Shown here: piece after piece, positions 26,501 to 35,484 of the stretch
Layout: the number at the start of each line of letters is the position of its first letter
How positions within the stretch are numbered: position 1 is the first letter of the stretch
From: Chitinophaga eiseniae
Lineage (GTDB): Bacteria > Bacteroidota > Bacteroidia > Chitinophagales > Chitinophagaceae
Assembly: GCF_012641265.1 (NCBI RefSeq)
Contig: NZ_JABAHZ010000008.1
Location: 186,001-250,000, forward strand
Length of the DNA: 64,000 nucleotides
Direction: 5' to 3'
The notes under the pieces: model-generated
Databases searched by the model: none
What the model was told of the DNA's origin: nothing
The model's input: the letters and a program-made list of their open reading frames with translations, nothing else
Translations under genes and position numbers: made by a program

Positions 26501-26989
26501 CCCTCTTATCAGGCGTCTTTCCACGGTTGTATCGATGGCGGCAGACGGCCGGGCTATCAGTGCCGGTGTGGCGGTGGGCAGTGGATAAGCCGTGGTATGC
26601 AGGCTGGTTTCCTGCAGGGTAGCGCTCTTTTCTGCCGGCGTGGGTACTACGATGGCAAATTGTTTCTCATCTACTTTGATGAAGCCGAGATTGGACTCAT
26701 GCGTTACCTGTTTCAATATTTCTTCGATGCCGATACGGCGGGCCGGTAGTTTGATATAAGGCCGGGCCTCTACCAGGCTGGTTTCATACACGAGACGTAC
26801 CTTGTACTGGCTGGAAATTTCTTCCAGGGTATTGCGGAAGGTTTTTTCCTGTTTATCGGAAATGCTATTGAATGGTGGTGCGGGCGCTATCTGTCCGGTT
26901 GATTTTTGATTTACAGCAATAAGTAGCAACAGCATTCCCGCAGACAGCACAGACAAACGGTGCCGCCTACACGAAAACATCATTTTCAT
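23543..26989 (-). CDS. SusC/RagA-family TonB-dependent transporter with STN signalling domain (locus 1)
   Basis: 1148 residues: signal peptide, STN domain (about 45-115, TFRNTLEEISSQYKVRLVYE), CarboxypepD_reg beta-sandwich (about 160-240, RGTVTEENGDPIPGATITLPG), plug domain (NVLEALKALDPSFKM; the SusC motif DAAATAIYGSRGANGVLVIE) and a 22-strand barrel ending in Phe. It imports the ligand captured by SusD across the outer membrane. The STN domain means it also signals to the FecR anti-sigma factor encoded 54 bases upstream, which is the classical trans-envelope cascade. Confidence 0.95.
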   Translation of the reverse strand: MKMMFSCRRHRLSVLSAGMLLLLIAVNQKSTGQIAPAPPFNSISDKQEKTFRNTLEEISSQYKVRLVYETSLVEARPYIKLPARRIGIEEILKQVTHESNLGFIKVDEKQFAIVVPTPAEKSATLQETSLHTTAYPLPTATPALIARPSAAIDTTVERRLIRGTVTEENGDPIPGATITLPGTSIGASTNASGTFTLMIPANANAHVMVSSIGYMSQKVNVKAGGVLHVQLRKNVSQIQQVEVNAGVFKRPASSYTGAATTMTQEQLKQVSNKNVLEALKALDPSFKMPDNLQFGSDPNRLPDIQVRGASSFPNMKGDYSSSPNLPLFILDGFEASLQRVFDLDMNRIAAVTLLKDAAATAIYGSRGANGVLVIETVRPEKGRLRLSYTNDFKVSAPDLNVYHLLNAAEKLQLEKDAGLYTYVTRGEDFYIPYPDTKEAQRLQELYNDRLTNVKRGVNTYWLSQPVRTGLYDRHSLYAEGGDDYVRYGLQLAAGNEQGVMKGSGRSNYSGEVSLAYQYKQLRFRNSLTVNYNKATNSPYGSFSQFGLLNPYYSMYDEEGHMKKTLENGVNNPMYNGTMFVKDQSTYTEFINNFSAEWQLSKPFRLIGSFSLMKQDNNSEQFLPADHTAFANYSADDKARRGSYTIQNGKRMNYESSVTLNYGRAINGSSLYASAGFNLAGSTDDNQGYKVEGFPNDRMDASWFAKQYEKDGHPIGSESLTRRVGVLANVNYAYFQKYLLDLSYRIDGSSQFGANKRFGEFWSAGIGWNLHKEDFLRNNKNINLLKLRASYGSRGSLNVPAYQALATYNYFNDVYYYDMLGAYMLSLGNRELSWQNRLSANIGADMALFRNRLNIEFNYYHDVTRNAIADISTPPSVGFEMNKTNFGELLGKGIELYVRYMIIRNDRQNFYWNINGSVVRNRTIITNIADRFRKFNADQNTKPQTGPVTLLVDGYGLNTIWTVPSLGIDPGTGRELFQRADGTVSYTWAAADKQATGNLDPQYEGTFGTFIGYKGFNLNALMRYRYGGQIFNATLLDRVENADVAANVDRRVFEQRWRKEGDVTFFKKVSSREQTKPSSRFVQDENTLSLESVSLSYDFSRQQIRFLRMQNLRLSLYMNEVFHLSTVEQERGLDYPFARSFSFSLKTQF

Positions 26990-27043
26990 GATACGAATTT
27001 TGGTTAATAAAAATTGTGGTTAATCATGGCGCTACGCCCATAT

Positions 27044-28075
27044 TCACCGGGGGGCAACTACTACAACAGAATCCTTTAAGCTAATATTCAGATTAAATAC
27101 TGCTGCTATGGTGTTTAACAGCATCGTGTCACTTCTGGCCAGTAAGCGTCCACTGATAGTTCTCCGGGCAGTAGCACTATCTGCAATCTGCACCTTAAAC
27201 CCGTACAAATCTTCCAGTTCATTCCCCATTTCACGCAGGGAAGTATTATTAAAAACCAGTTCTCTATGTTGCCAGCTGCTATAGGTTGCAGGGTCTACAT
27301 GGCTGGTGATGATCCTATCCTGTGCAGGGGTGTAGGCAATCATGTCGCCCGGCTTCATCATCACAGCTTGCTTTTTCTCATGGGGAAAGTCGATGCTCAC
27401 CTTACCGGTATTCAATGATACACGGGTGGTGCCCCTGCGGGTATTAACGTTAAAGGTGGTACCCCACACCTGCACGTCGAGCGTGCCGGTATGCACGGTA
27501 AAGCGGGTACGTTCCTGCGCACGATTGTATTGGTGTGCAATAGTAAAGTATCCTTCTCCGCTTACCCATACTTCCCTGTCTTTACTATTATCCCAGTCTT
27601 CGCCATAAGCCAGGGAAGAATTGGCGTTGAGTACAATCACTGAGCTATCTGGCAGCAGTATTGTTTTTATCTCGCCATTGCTGGTGTAAAATGTTTTACG
27701 GGGCAACGGCGTATGGCGGGTAGTCCACCAACCGCCCAATGCCAGCCCCAGTACCAGGATAGCGGCCGCCGCCGCATACCAGCGCCGGCGATTGCTTGTT
27801 ACCGGCACTACCGGGGTATCGGCATCGTCCAGCTGTTGCGCAATAGCTTCCCATTGGCGGGTCTTACGCTCCGGCGCAAGCTTTGCCCTGCTGAATTGCA
27901 GTTGCAACAGGGTAGCCTTTGCGGCGGCTGCCATTGTACGTTTTTCCGGATATACCTTCCATACTTCCTCCCATAAAGCAACGGTTTCTGCGTCGGGATG
28001 TAATGCCCAGCGCTGAAAATCCTCATCTGCCAATAGGGCGGATGCGTCGTAGCTTTCATATTTGCGTATGTCCAT
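27044..28075 (-). CDS. FecR-family anti-sigma factor (locus 1)
   Basis: 343 residues. Cytoplasmic N-terminal domain (about 1-100) for sigma binding, one membrane segment (WYAAAAAILVLGLALGGWW), and a periplasmic FecR domain (SNGEIKTILLPDSSVIVLNANSSLAYGEDW is the hallmark; core LPDSSVIVLNANSSL). The C-terminal end is DUF4974-like (FNNTSLREMGNELEDLYG). It holds the ECF sigma factor encoded upstream until SusC's STN domain reports ligand. The 110-base gap to the sigma gene holds no other gene. Confidence 0.93.
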   Translation of the reverse strand: MDIRKYESYDASALLADEDFQRWALHPDAETVALWEEVWKVYPEKRTMAAAAKATLLQLQFSRAKLAPERKTRQWEAIAQQLDDADTPVVPVTSNRRRWYAAAAAILVLGLALGGWWTTRHTPLPRKTFYTSNGEIKTILLPDSSVIVLNANSSLAYGEDWDNSKDREVWVSGEGYFTIAHQYNRAQERTRFTVHTGTLDVQVWGTTFNVNTRRGTTRVSLNTGKVSIDFPHEKKQAVMMKPGDMIAYTPAQDRIITSHVDPATYSSWQHRELVFNNTSLREMGNELEDLYGFKVQIADSATARRTISGRLLARSDTMLLNTIAAVFNLNISLKDSVVVVAPR

Positions 28076-28185
28076 AAACGTTTTACGGCAATTACAGGGA
28101 TGCCTTTAACCTAATTACGCAGGGAGAGAAAAAATTACCCCACGGGTGAAGAAATATTTTTATTTTTTTTGCGGATGCCTTCCGG

Positions 28186-28752
28186 TTATTGTATGGGAGT
28201 ACCCAGCCGGTCATGTAACGCGTCCAGTGCGCGGGCCATAATTTTATAGGTGGCCTTGGTGGTGATAGAAAGAATATCGGAGATATCCTCATAAGACATC
28301 TCCTCGTAAAAGCGCAAAAATATGGCTTCCCGCTGACGGGGAGTAAGCTGCTCCAGGGCAGCATTCAGCTGGCCCGACCGGAACGCAGCCTGTTCGTGGC
28401 GGATGCGGATATTTTCCGGGGAACCTTCCAACAGGAATACATAATTCTCTTCGTCCAATATTTCAGGCGCATGCCGCTGCGTTTTCTGGATATTGCGGAT
28501 CAGTAATCCCCGCAATGATTTGAGCAGGTAATTCTTTACAGAGGCAGGCTGTCCCAGGTTTTCGCGATTTTTCCAAAGCTTGAGGAAGAGGTCTTGTATC
28601 GTATCTTCTACCAGTGCAGTATCCGCAGTAAATTTGCAGCCATAGTTATACAGGTAGTCTGCATAATCGTTGTAACACGCGGCCAGCGCACGTTTGCTGC
28701 CCTGCTGAAAGGACAACCAATTGGCTGATTCGGCATTATTATGGTTGGTCAT
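28186..28752 (-). CDS. ECF-type RNA polymerase sigma factor (locus 1)
   Basis: 188 residues with region 2 (YNYGCKFTADTALVEDTIQDLFLKLWKNRE, core VEDTIQDLFLKLW) and region 4 (LTPRQREAIFLRFYEEMSYEDISDIL). This is the usual form in sigma-FecR-SusC loci, directing transcription of the downstream transport genes when released by FecR. It is the first gene of the minus-strand operon that ends with the TlpA-like gene. The sequence between it and dinB (28753-28799) is too short for more than a promoter. Confidence 0.93.
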   Translation of the reverse strand: MTNHNNAESANWLSFQQGSKRALAACYNDYADYLYNYGCKFTADTALVEDTIQDLFLKLWKNRENLGQPASVKNYLLKSLRGLLIRNIQKTQRHAPEILDEENYVFLLEGSPENIRIRHEQAAFRSGQLNAALEQLTPRQREAIFLRFYEEMSYEDISDILSITTKATYKIMARALDALHDRLGTPIQ

Positions 28753-28799
28753 TTAGCAGTACTGAATAATGAAATATGGAACAAAGGTAAAAGAAATCA

Positions 28800-29918
28800 C
28801 TATTCCTCAAAATCAAAAAGCGACAACTGCGCCGATTGATTGGGTTTTTCCTGGCCAGGCAGTATCTCATGGAAGTTGGACAACGTGATACCCAGCAGTC
28901 TGATAGGTTTATCTTCCGGGTAAGTAGCCGCCAGCAGTTGTTTAGCGGTATCCACAATCGTTTCGAAATCGCCGACCGGGAAAGGGAAAGATTGATTACG
29001 GGTAATCTGCTTAAAATCAGCATACTTAATCTTCAGGGTAATCGTACGCCCTTTCAGGCTGTATCGTTGCAAACGGTCGTATACAATTTTTCCGATTTTG
29101 GTAAGCTCAGCTTCCATATCGGCCACGGTGGTAAGATCGTAAGGGAAAGTATCTTCTGCACCGAGCGACTTGGTTTCCCGGTGTGGCTGTACCTCCCTTT
29201 CATCGATACCGCGTACGATGCGGTAGTAAAAGCTCCCTACTTTCCCGAAATGTGTTTTCAGCTCCTGCTCTGATAATTTCTTGAGATCGGCCCCGGTAAA
29301 GAGTCCCATCTTCTTCATTTTATCGGCCGTTACTTTCCCTACGCCATGGAATTTCTCTACAGGCAACTGCTCCATGAAAGCTGCTATGGAAGAAGGTCCG
29401 ATAAAAGTGAGTCCATCAGGCTTATTCAAATCCGATGCGATTTTGGCAACAAACTTATTGACGGATATCCCTGCGGAAGCAGTGAGCTGTAATTCATCCC
29501 GGATAGCCTGTTTGATCAGCTTCGCAATTTCAATTGCAGACCCGATCTGTTGCTTGTCGTTGGTTACATCGAGATAGGCTTCATCGAGCGACAAGGGTTC
29601 TATCAGATCCGTATACCGGGCAAATATTTCGCGGATATGACGGGAAGCTTCTTTGTACGCATCAAAACGGGGACGGATAAATATCAGGCCGGGGCACAAC
29701 TGCGCCGCTCTTTTTGAAGGCATCGCCGAACGAACGCCGAACTTCCGGGCTTCATAACTGGCGGTAGCTACTACGCCTCCCCTGCCCTCCGGCGAGCCTC
29801 CTACAGCGATGGCCTTCCCCTTGTAAAGCGGGTTATCGCGCTGCTCTACAGATGCGTAAAACGCATCCATATCGATATGAATAATTTTTCGTTGTATGCT
29901 GTTTGAACTGTTCTCCAT
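28800..29918 (-). CDS. dinB: DNA polymerase IV (Y-family translesion polymerase)
   Basis: 372 residues, the normal length. Catalytic motifs are intact: IDMDAFYASVEQRDNP (metal ligand Asp) and SLDEAYLDVT (second Asp-Glu pair). Helix-hairpin-helix thumb (KFHGVGKVTADKMKKMG) and little-finger domain follow. The C-terminal QLSLF is a good beta-clamp binding motif. It copies past DNA lesions with low fidelity. Transcribed alone, divergent from the pentapeptide-repeat gene; no LexA-like box was identified in the 87-base gap. Confidence 0.95.
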   Translation of the reverse strand: MENSSNSIQRKIIHIDMDAFYASVEQRDNPLYKGKAIAVGGSPEGRGGVVATASYEARKFGVRSAMPSKRAAQLCPGLIFIRPRFDAYKEASRHIREIFARYTDLIEPLSLDEAYLDVTNDKQQIGSAIEIAKLIKQAIRDELQLTASAGISVNKFVAKIASDLNKPDGLTFIGPSSIAAFMEQLPVEKFHGVGKVTADKMKKMGLFTGADLKKLSEQELKTHFGKVGSFYYRIVRGIDEREVQPHRETKSLGAEDTFPYDLTTVADMEAELTKIGKIVYDRLQRYSLKGRTITLKIKYADFKQITRNQSFPFPVGDFETIVDTAKQLLAATYPEDKPIRLLGITLSNFHEILPGQEKPNQSAQLSLFDFEE

Positions 29919-30005
29919 TACTATCTCCCGGAAGCCTTGTAAAGATACGAAAGTAAGTCTTCGCTAAAATTATTCTGCTAACTTTAGGCACTAAACTTAG
30001 CTGTT

Positions 30006-30590
30006 ATGGATGCGTATGAGCAGGAACTTTCACATGAACATAAAAAATTTGAAAACATCGTCTGGGAAGGAAAGATCATCAGCGGCCGGGAGTTTTACGA
30101 CTGCCACTTTTATAAATGTAGCCTGAAGGAATGTATCCTGGAAGACTGCACCTTTGAGAAATGCACGTTTGAAGATTGTGATCTGTCATTAATCCAGCTG
30201 AAGCAAACGGCGTTCAGCCGGGTAGACCTCCTGCATACCAAGGCCATTGGTATTGCCTGGCATAATGCCCGGCAGTCGCTGGTGGTATCTTTCCGGCATT
30301 GCCGTATCAGCTATAGCAGCTTCTCCGGTAAAAATCTGAAGAAAGGTATCTTTCAGCATTGCCAGGCCGACGAAGTTGATTTTTCTGGTTGTAATTTAAT
30401 GCAGGCCGACTTCAGCGGCAGCGACCTGGCCGGCGCCCGATTTGCAGAAACAGATCTCACGCAGGCCAACTTTGTGGGCGCACATCGATATGCCATTAAC
30501 ATCCAGGAAAATAAAGTACGAAAAGCCAAATTCAGTTTGCCGGATGCACTGGCACTGCTGGACGGACTTGGCGTAGAAATTATTGAGTAA
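30006..30590 (+). CDS. Pentapeptide-repeat protein (Qnr/McbG-like fold)
   Basis: 194 residues built from about 25 A(D/N)LxX-type repeats: FYDCHFYKCSLKECILEDC, then FEKCTFEDCDLSLIQL, and near the end ADFSGSDLAGARFAETDLTQANFVGA. These stack into a right-handed quadrilateral beta-helix. Some relatives mimic DNA and protect gyrase from quinolones. The gap around residue 80-110 (SLVVSFRHCRISYSS) matches the usual break between N- and C-terminal coils of Qnr-like proteins. Gyrase protection is a possibility only; many such proteins have no known role. Confidence 0.88.
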   Translation: MDAYEQELSHEHKKFENIVWEGKIISGREFYDCHFYKCSLKECILEDCTFEKCTFEDCDLSLIQLKQTAFSRVDLLHTKAIGIAWHNARQSLVVSFRHCRISYSSFSGKNLKKGIFQHCQADEVDFSGCNLMQADFSGSDLAGARFAETDLTQANFVGAHRYAINIQENKVRKAKFSLPDALALLDGLGVEIIE

Positions 30591-30598
30591 AAAGAAAA

Positions 30599-30614
30599 GC
30601 GGTTTTTCAACCGC
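30599..30614. terminator. Terminator between pentapeptide and beta-galactosidase genes
   Basis: GCGGTT-TTTC-AACCGC hairpin flanked by an A-run upstream and a CTTCTTT run downstream, placed between two convergent genes (stop codons at 30590 and 30630). Either strand could use it. Confidence 0.7.
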
Positions 30615-30629
30615 CTTCTTTCCAACTAC

Positions 30630-33600
30630 TTATTTCAATGGTTTAATCCAGTAACTATATGCCTGGTTAGCATAAGGTATCCGGTATTCTTTTAAAGGCA
30701 TGGAACCCCAGCTGTCGATACCCTGTACACCGGACTGCTGCATATCCACGTGCATGTAAATCGTATTGCGTGGCACCAGCTCCCCAGAATGATATTGTTT
30801 TTTATCTGCTTCCGGATCCAGGTCATCCAGGCTATAAGGCAAAGCAGCAAAGCTGATTAAGCTGTCAGCATATTCGAAGCGTATCCCCTTCCCTTTTTTG
30901 TTGGTCATATTCACCCAGCGTACATCCGATTTATTCCCACTTTCCTGCGGACGGGCATAAGGGAAATATTGACTATCGACCGGCTGCTGATAAATTCCTA
31001 CAAACGAAGCTGTTTTTCTATCAGTATAATTTTCCCACGGACCACGGCCATAGTAGCTGATCTGGTTGTATTGTTTATTGAGTTGCAAATCGTTGCCTAC
31101 CCGCAGCAATAAGGGGTACTTGCCTTTCACCACGGTCAGTTCATTGTTTACTTTCACGGAACCATCGCCGTACACCAGGAATATTTGGGTACTGATGGCT
31201 TCACCGTTCAGCAACTCCTTCTTAATGGTAACGGTATAGGTATCGCCGGTTTGCTTACCGGTAGCCTCCAGCAGCTTACCTTCGGCGGCCGCATTACGCC
31301 ACTTGCGGAGAGAATGATTAAAGCCGGCGCCTATGTCATTATCAGTGGGCGCACGCCAGAAGGCTGGCTGCGGGCCGTCTGCCAGCATTTCTTCGTTTTG
31401 CACTTTATAGCTGGTTAAACTTCCCTTTTTGAGATCGAACGTCAGCGCGATGCCCGGGCCTTTCAACTGCACCGCATCAGGTGTTGTTGTCACCTGCAAA
31501 GGCGACTGTTTGGCCGTAGCCCCGTTAGCCGCGCTGGCGCCAGGTTTCCAGGCAAATTGTTCTGCGGCTATTTCGAAACCGGCAGAAATAAATGGCTCAG
31601 ATTGTTTTAGGGTATAGCGGGTATTCAGAAAATATTCTTTTCCTTCTTTTGCCTTTGTTTTTACCGGTAATAACAGGGCGATAGACTGCTGAGGGCCCAC
31701 TTTCAGATCGCGGACTACGCCTTGTTCTATCCGTTTACCATCTTCCAGTATTTCCCAGGTTAATTGGTAGTTGGAAAGGTCCCGGAAAAAGTAACCATTG
31801 CGGATAAAAATGGAATCACCATGGTTGCCCGTAGTTTTGATATGCTGGTACACTTTCTTCACTTCTACGGCCATGGGTGTTAATCCCCGATGGGCGGTTA
31901 CCACACCTTTCACGCAGAAATTATTATCGCTGAAATCTTCATTCACCGGGCCACTCAGCGGGAAGTCGCCGCCATAGGCCAGGATGCGTTTTCCATTTTT
32001 CACCGTATCTATTCCCTGGTCAATCCATTCCCAGATAAATCCGCCCTGGAGATAAGGATTATTTTCGATGGCGGTCCAATAGTCCTGGAAGTTACCGAGG
32101 CTATTACCCATGATATGCGCGTATTCACTCATGATCATAGGACGGTCGGGGTTCCGTTGCGAATACCGCACCAGTGACCCGGGCGCCGGGTATTGCGGCA
32201 CAATCATATCCGTATTATAATCATGCTCTGCACGCTCGTACTGCACAGGGCGGGTAGCATCTTTCGCTTTCAGCCAGTCATAGGCTTCATAGAAATTGAC
32301 GCCATTGCCGGCTTCATTACCCAGCGACCAGGTGACTACAGCCGCATGGTTTTTATCTCTTTCATACATGCGCTGTATTCTTTCCAGGTGGGGCACCCTC
32401 CATTGTTTGTCGTTGGCAAAGGTATAAGCCAAATCGTAATAACGGCCATGCGATTCAATATTGGCCTCATCTACCACGTATAATCCATATTCATCGCAAA
32501 GCTGCATCCAATAAGGATCGGGAGGGTAATGTGAATGACGCACAGCGTTTACATTCAGCTGCTTCATCATTTCCATATCCTTGCGCATATCTTCCTGGCT
32601 GAGGGTATGCCCCTGGGTAGCGTTGTGCTCGTGGCGGTTCACCCCTTTGAGAAATACCCGCTTTCCATTCACGAGAAAATTCCGGTCAGTGATTTCTATA
32701 GAGCGGAAACCCACCCGCTGTGGGATCACTTCCAGCACTTTGCCGGTTTTATCTTTTAAGGTGATGTAGAGTGTATACAGGTAGGGCACTTCGGCCGACC
32801 AGGTTTGTACGGCCGGTATTTCCCGCTGAAAAGAAACGGTGGATTTATAATTGCCCAATACCTTTTGTACACTGCTGGTTTCATCTCTATATACACTTTT
32901 ACTATTGGTATCCTTCAGTTCAATGGCCACAGAAAAAGTATCTGGCTTGCTATGGTTAGTATTACGGTCAATGCGGTAATTGTCTACTTCCATATTCACC
33001 TTAAAAACACCGTTGGTATATGATTTATCAAGACCCGCGGTGATAGTAAAATCGCGCACATCCAGTTTGGGCGTGGAGTATAAGTATACCTCTCTTTCAA
33101 TACCGGAAATGCGCCACATGTCCTGGCATTCCAGGTAAGAGCCATCGCTCCAGCGGTATACCTGCAGTGCTACCAGGTTTTCACCGGGCTTCACGTATTT
33201 GGTGATATCAAATTCGGCGGCCAGTTTACTGTCTTCGCTATACCCTACTTTTTGTCCGTTTACCCAGATAAAAAAGGCCGATTTTACGGCGCCGAGGTGA
33301 ATGAACACCTGCCGTCCGTCCCACTGCTGCGGGATATTGATTTTCTTGCGGTAAGACCCTACCGGATTGTTATCTTCCGGGATATCAAAAGGAGGATTCA
33401 TATCCTCTCCTGTTTTGCCGCGGCCAGCAAATTCATAGGGCTGGTTCACGTAGATGGGCAGCCCATAGCCGTTTACTTCCCAGTTGGCTGGTACTTTGAA
33501 GTTATCCCAGCCAGCATCATTATAATCTACTTTGTAAAAATCGACCGAGCGTTTACGGGGATCCTGTACCCAGTTGAATTTCCACGATCCGTTGAGCGAC

Positions 33601-33791
33601 AGGAAATACGTCGAGGCGTTTTTCTCCCGTTGCTGTGCCAGCGTTTCATTCTCGAATGCAAAGGAGGTAGCTCTCATGGGCATCCGGTTAACGGATACCA
33701 CCTCAGGTGTCTGCAACTCGCCGGGTAACTGTTGCGCCCACGTCCTTGTACATAAGGCGGTGAGAGCAACCAATAGTAGTTTCTCTTTCAT
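30630..33791 (-). CDS. Glycoside hydrolase family 2 beta-galactosidase, secreted
   Basis: 1053 residues, LacZ-size, with a signal peptide (LLLVALTALCTRTWAQQ) that places it in the periplasm or outside. Order: sugar-binding jelly roll (about 50-230), immunoglobulin-like domain, TIM barrel, a second Ig-like domain and the beta-gal small chain. The acid/base Glu is in WSLGNEAGNG (about Glu493) and the nucleophile in MSEYAHIMGN (about Glu556). The GVNRHEHN motif also fits LacZ. It hydrolyses beta-galactosides from oligosaccharides. It is not in an obvious polysaccharide utilisation locus; it stands alone, divergent from the serine hydrolase gene with the 33-bp hairpin 33901-33980 between them. 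Confidence 0.93.
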   Translation of the reverse strand: MKEKLLLVALTALCTRTWAQQLPGELQTPEVVSVNRMPMRATSFAFENETLAQQREKNASTYFLSLNGSWKFNWVQDPRKRSVDFYKVDYNDAGWDNFKVPANWEVNGYGLPIYVNQPYEFAGRGKTGEDMNPPFDIPEDNNPVGSYRKKINIPQQWDGRQVFIHLGAVKSAFFIWVNGQKVGYSEDSKLAAEFDITKYVKPGENLVALQVYRWSDGSYLECQDMWRISGIEREVYLYSTPKLDVRDFTITAGLDKSYTNGVFKVNMEVDNYRIDRNTNHSKPDTFSVAIELKDTNSKSVYRDETSSVQKVLGNYKSTVSFQREIPAVQTWSAEVPYLYTLYITLKDKTGKVLEVIPQRVGFRSIEITDRNFLVNGKRVFLKGVNRHEHNATQGHTLSQEDMRKDMEMMKQLNVNAVRHSHYPPDPYWMQLCDEYGLYVVDEANIESHGRYYDLAYTFANDKQWRVPHLERIQRMYERDKNHAAVVTWSLGNEAGNGVNFYEAYDWLKAKDATRPVQYERAEHDYNTDMIVPQYPAPGSLVRYSQRNPDRPMIMSEYAHIMGNSLGNFQDYWTAIENNPYLQGGFIWEWIDQGIDTVKNGKRILAYGGDFPLSGPVNEDFSDNNFCVKGVVTAHRGLTPMAVEVKKVYQHIKTTGNHGDSIFIRNGYFFRDLSNYQLTWEILEDGKRIEQGVVRDLKVGPQQSIALLLPVKTKAKEGKEYFLNTRYTLKQSEPFISAGFEIAAEQFAWKPGASAANGATAKQSPLQVTTTPDAVQLKGPGIALTFDLKKGSLTSYKVQNEEMLADGPQPAFWRAPTDNDIGAGFNHSLRKWRNAAAEGKLLEATGKQTGDTYTVTIKKELLNGEAISTQIFLVYGDGSVKVNNELTVVKGKYPLLLRVGNDLQLNKQYNQISYYGRGPWENYTDRKTASFVGIYQQPVDSQYFPYARPQESGNKSDVRWVNMTNKKGKGIRFEYADSLISFAALPYSLDDLDPEADKKQYHSGELVPRNTIYMHVDMQQSGVQGIDSWGSMPLKEYRIPYANQAYSYWIKPLK

Positions 33792-33900
33792 TGTTCAATA
33801 ATAGTTAAATCGTGCTGTAGCGGATAAAGAAAACACTATTTTTTTTAAGATCCTGATAAATATGGATGAGCGAAAGTTTTCAAGTATAAGCGAGGAAAAT

Positions 33901-33980
33901 TCAAGCAAAGAAGCCAAGGAGCAAAGTAGCAAAAAATTTATAACATCTTTGCTACTTTGCTCCTTGGCTTCTTTGCTTGA
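33901..33980. repeat. Perfect 33-bp hairpin between divergent genes
   Basis: The arm 33901-33933 and its exact reverse complement 33948-33980 enclose a 14-base loop. The arm is a run of AAG/CAAAG/CAAGG-like words (AAGCAAAGAAGCCAAGG...). It lies in the 222-base gap between the beta-galactosidase and serine hydrolase start codons, not at a gene end, and its loop does not match the other hairpin family. It would overlap the promoters or leaders of both genes. Confidence 0.85.
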
Positions 33981-34013
33981 TAAATACTATATTGTTTCTA
34001 TAAACAAAGAGCA

Positions 34014-35447
34014 ATGAATCGAAAACCTATACTGGTATTGCTTTTGCTTGTTAGCCTCACCTCAGCAGCACAAGACAAGATCGCCCAGTTCACTACTTTA
34101 ATGGATACTTTAGCGACCCGCCAGGACTTTAGCGGCTGCGTGCTGGTGGCCGAAAATGGCCGGCCTGTTTTTCAAAAAGCGCTGGGATATGCCGACCGGG
34201 ATAAAAAGATCCCGATACAGCTCAGTACCCGTTTTGAGCTGGCATCTGTATCCAAGCAGTTTACCGCTATGGCTATCATGCAATTGAAGGAGAAAGGGAA
34301 ACTGCAGTATGAAGATTCCCTCCGGCAATATTTTCCGGCACTGCCATTTCCGGGGGTGACCATTCGTCACCTGTTGAACCAAACATCAGGTATTCCGGAA
34401 TTTCTGAGCTGGACGCAGGCACAGGTGGATACGACAAAAATTAATTTCAATGCAGATATTATGGAGCAGCTACCTAAAGTATATCACAATACTTTATTCA
34501 AACCTGGCACCGCCTTCAGCTATTCCAATACCAACTACCTGTTGCTGGCACAGATTATAGAAAAAGTGTCGGGAGAAAAGTTTGCCAACTACCTGCAAAA
34601 ATACGTTTTCCGGCCTGCGGGCATGAAAAACACGCTGGTGTATTCCCGCCGCAGCGCCCTCAAGCCCATTCCCGACTATGCTTTAAGCTATACCTGGGAT
34701 GCCGGCGCCAACAAGTTCCTGGATCCCGACAGCACCATTGCCAACTATAATTCTTTTTATATGGATGGCGTGGCCGGCCCCTACGGCATTTGCAGCAATG
34801 TGGCCGATATGCTGCAATGGGACCAGGCGCTGTATAGCGAACAGCTGGTAAAACAAAGCACCTTACAGGAAGCTTTTACACCGTTCAAATTACCCAACGG
34901 TCAAAATGCCGGTTTAGCAGAAGGGCTTGACTATGGCTTTGGATGGGTGCTTTCCTACGACTCCGCCAAAGGGCGGAATATCTGGCACAACGGAGGTTAT
35001 GATGGATACAACACGGTGATTGCCCGCTATACAGATAAAAATAAAACCCTCATTATATTGTCCAACATCGATCAGCTCAATAACTCCATGAGCATTATTC
35101 CTGCCCTTGACAACATTCTCTGGTACGGCGCCTTAAACATTCCACCCATCACCACCCGCCAACACGGTATCCGTGTTGCTCCGGAAGTGCTGGCGCCGCT
35201 GGCCGGCATTTATACGGTCAGTAACAACCCATTCCTGAAAATGCGGATTACCGTCAGCGGATCGAGGATATATGCCCAATACACCAACCAGAGCGCGTTT
35301 CCCATCTACGCTTCCGCTACCGGTGATTTCTTTTATACAGTAGTAGCGGCCAGGATCAAATTCAGCCGGGATGCCAATGGTAAGCCCAATAAACTCACGC
35401 TTTATCAAAACGGACAGGAGATCGAGATGAATCGGGACGCGGAATAA
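34014..35447 (+). CDS. Class C beta-lactamase-related serine hydrolase (penicillin-binding-protein-like)
   Basis: 477 residues with signal peptide (ILVLLLLVSLTSAAQ). The catalytic motifs of the beta-lactamase/D-alanine carboxypeptidase fold are intact: SVSK (Ser78-Lys81), YSN (AFSYSNTNY) and HNGG in place of KTG. A DUF3471-like beta-domain fills about 385-475. These proteins include esterases, D-amino-acid peptidases and beta-lactamases, so activity cannot be fixed by sequence. Periplasmic. The AraC gene starts 37 bases downstream on the same strand, so the two may be co-transcribed. Confidence 0.9.
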   Translation: MNRKPILVLLLLVSLTSAAQDKIAQFTTLMDTLATRQDFSGCVLVAENGRPVFQKALGYADRDKKIPIQLSTRFELASVSKQFTAMAIMQLKEKGKLQYEDSLRQYFPALPFPGVTIRHLLNQTSGIPEFLSWTQAQVDTTKINFNADIMEQLPKVYHNTLFKPGTAFSYSNTNYLLLAQIIEKVSGEKFANYLQKYVFRPAGMKNTLVYSRRSALKPIPDYALSYTWDAGANKFLDPDSTIANYNSFYMDGVAGPYGICSNVADMLQWDQALYSEQLVKQSTLQEAFTPFKLPNGQNAGLAEGLDYGFGWVLSYDSAKGRNIWHNGGYDGYNTVIARYTDKNKTLIILSNIDQLNNSMSIIPALDNILWYGALNIPPITTRQHGIRVAPEVLAPLAGIYTVSNNPFLKMRITVSGSRIYAQYTNQSAFPIYASATGDFFYTVVAARIKFSRDANGKPNKLTLYQNGQEIEMNRDAE

Positions 35448-35484
35448 ATGGATTTTCTTACTTTAGGGACCAAACCGCCACGAT

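Noticed and set aside
33901..33980. Assignment of this hairpin to the 7750/18004/46226 family
   Set aside because: The arms share only short A/G-rich words and the 14-base loop has no TGACCAA or ATATCCGC block.
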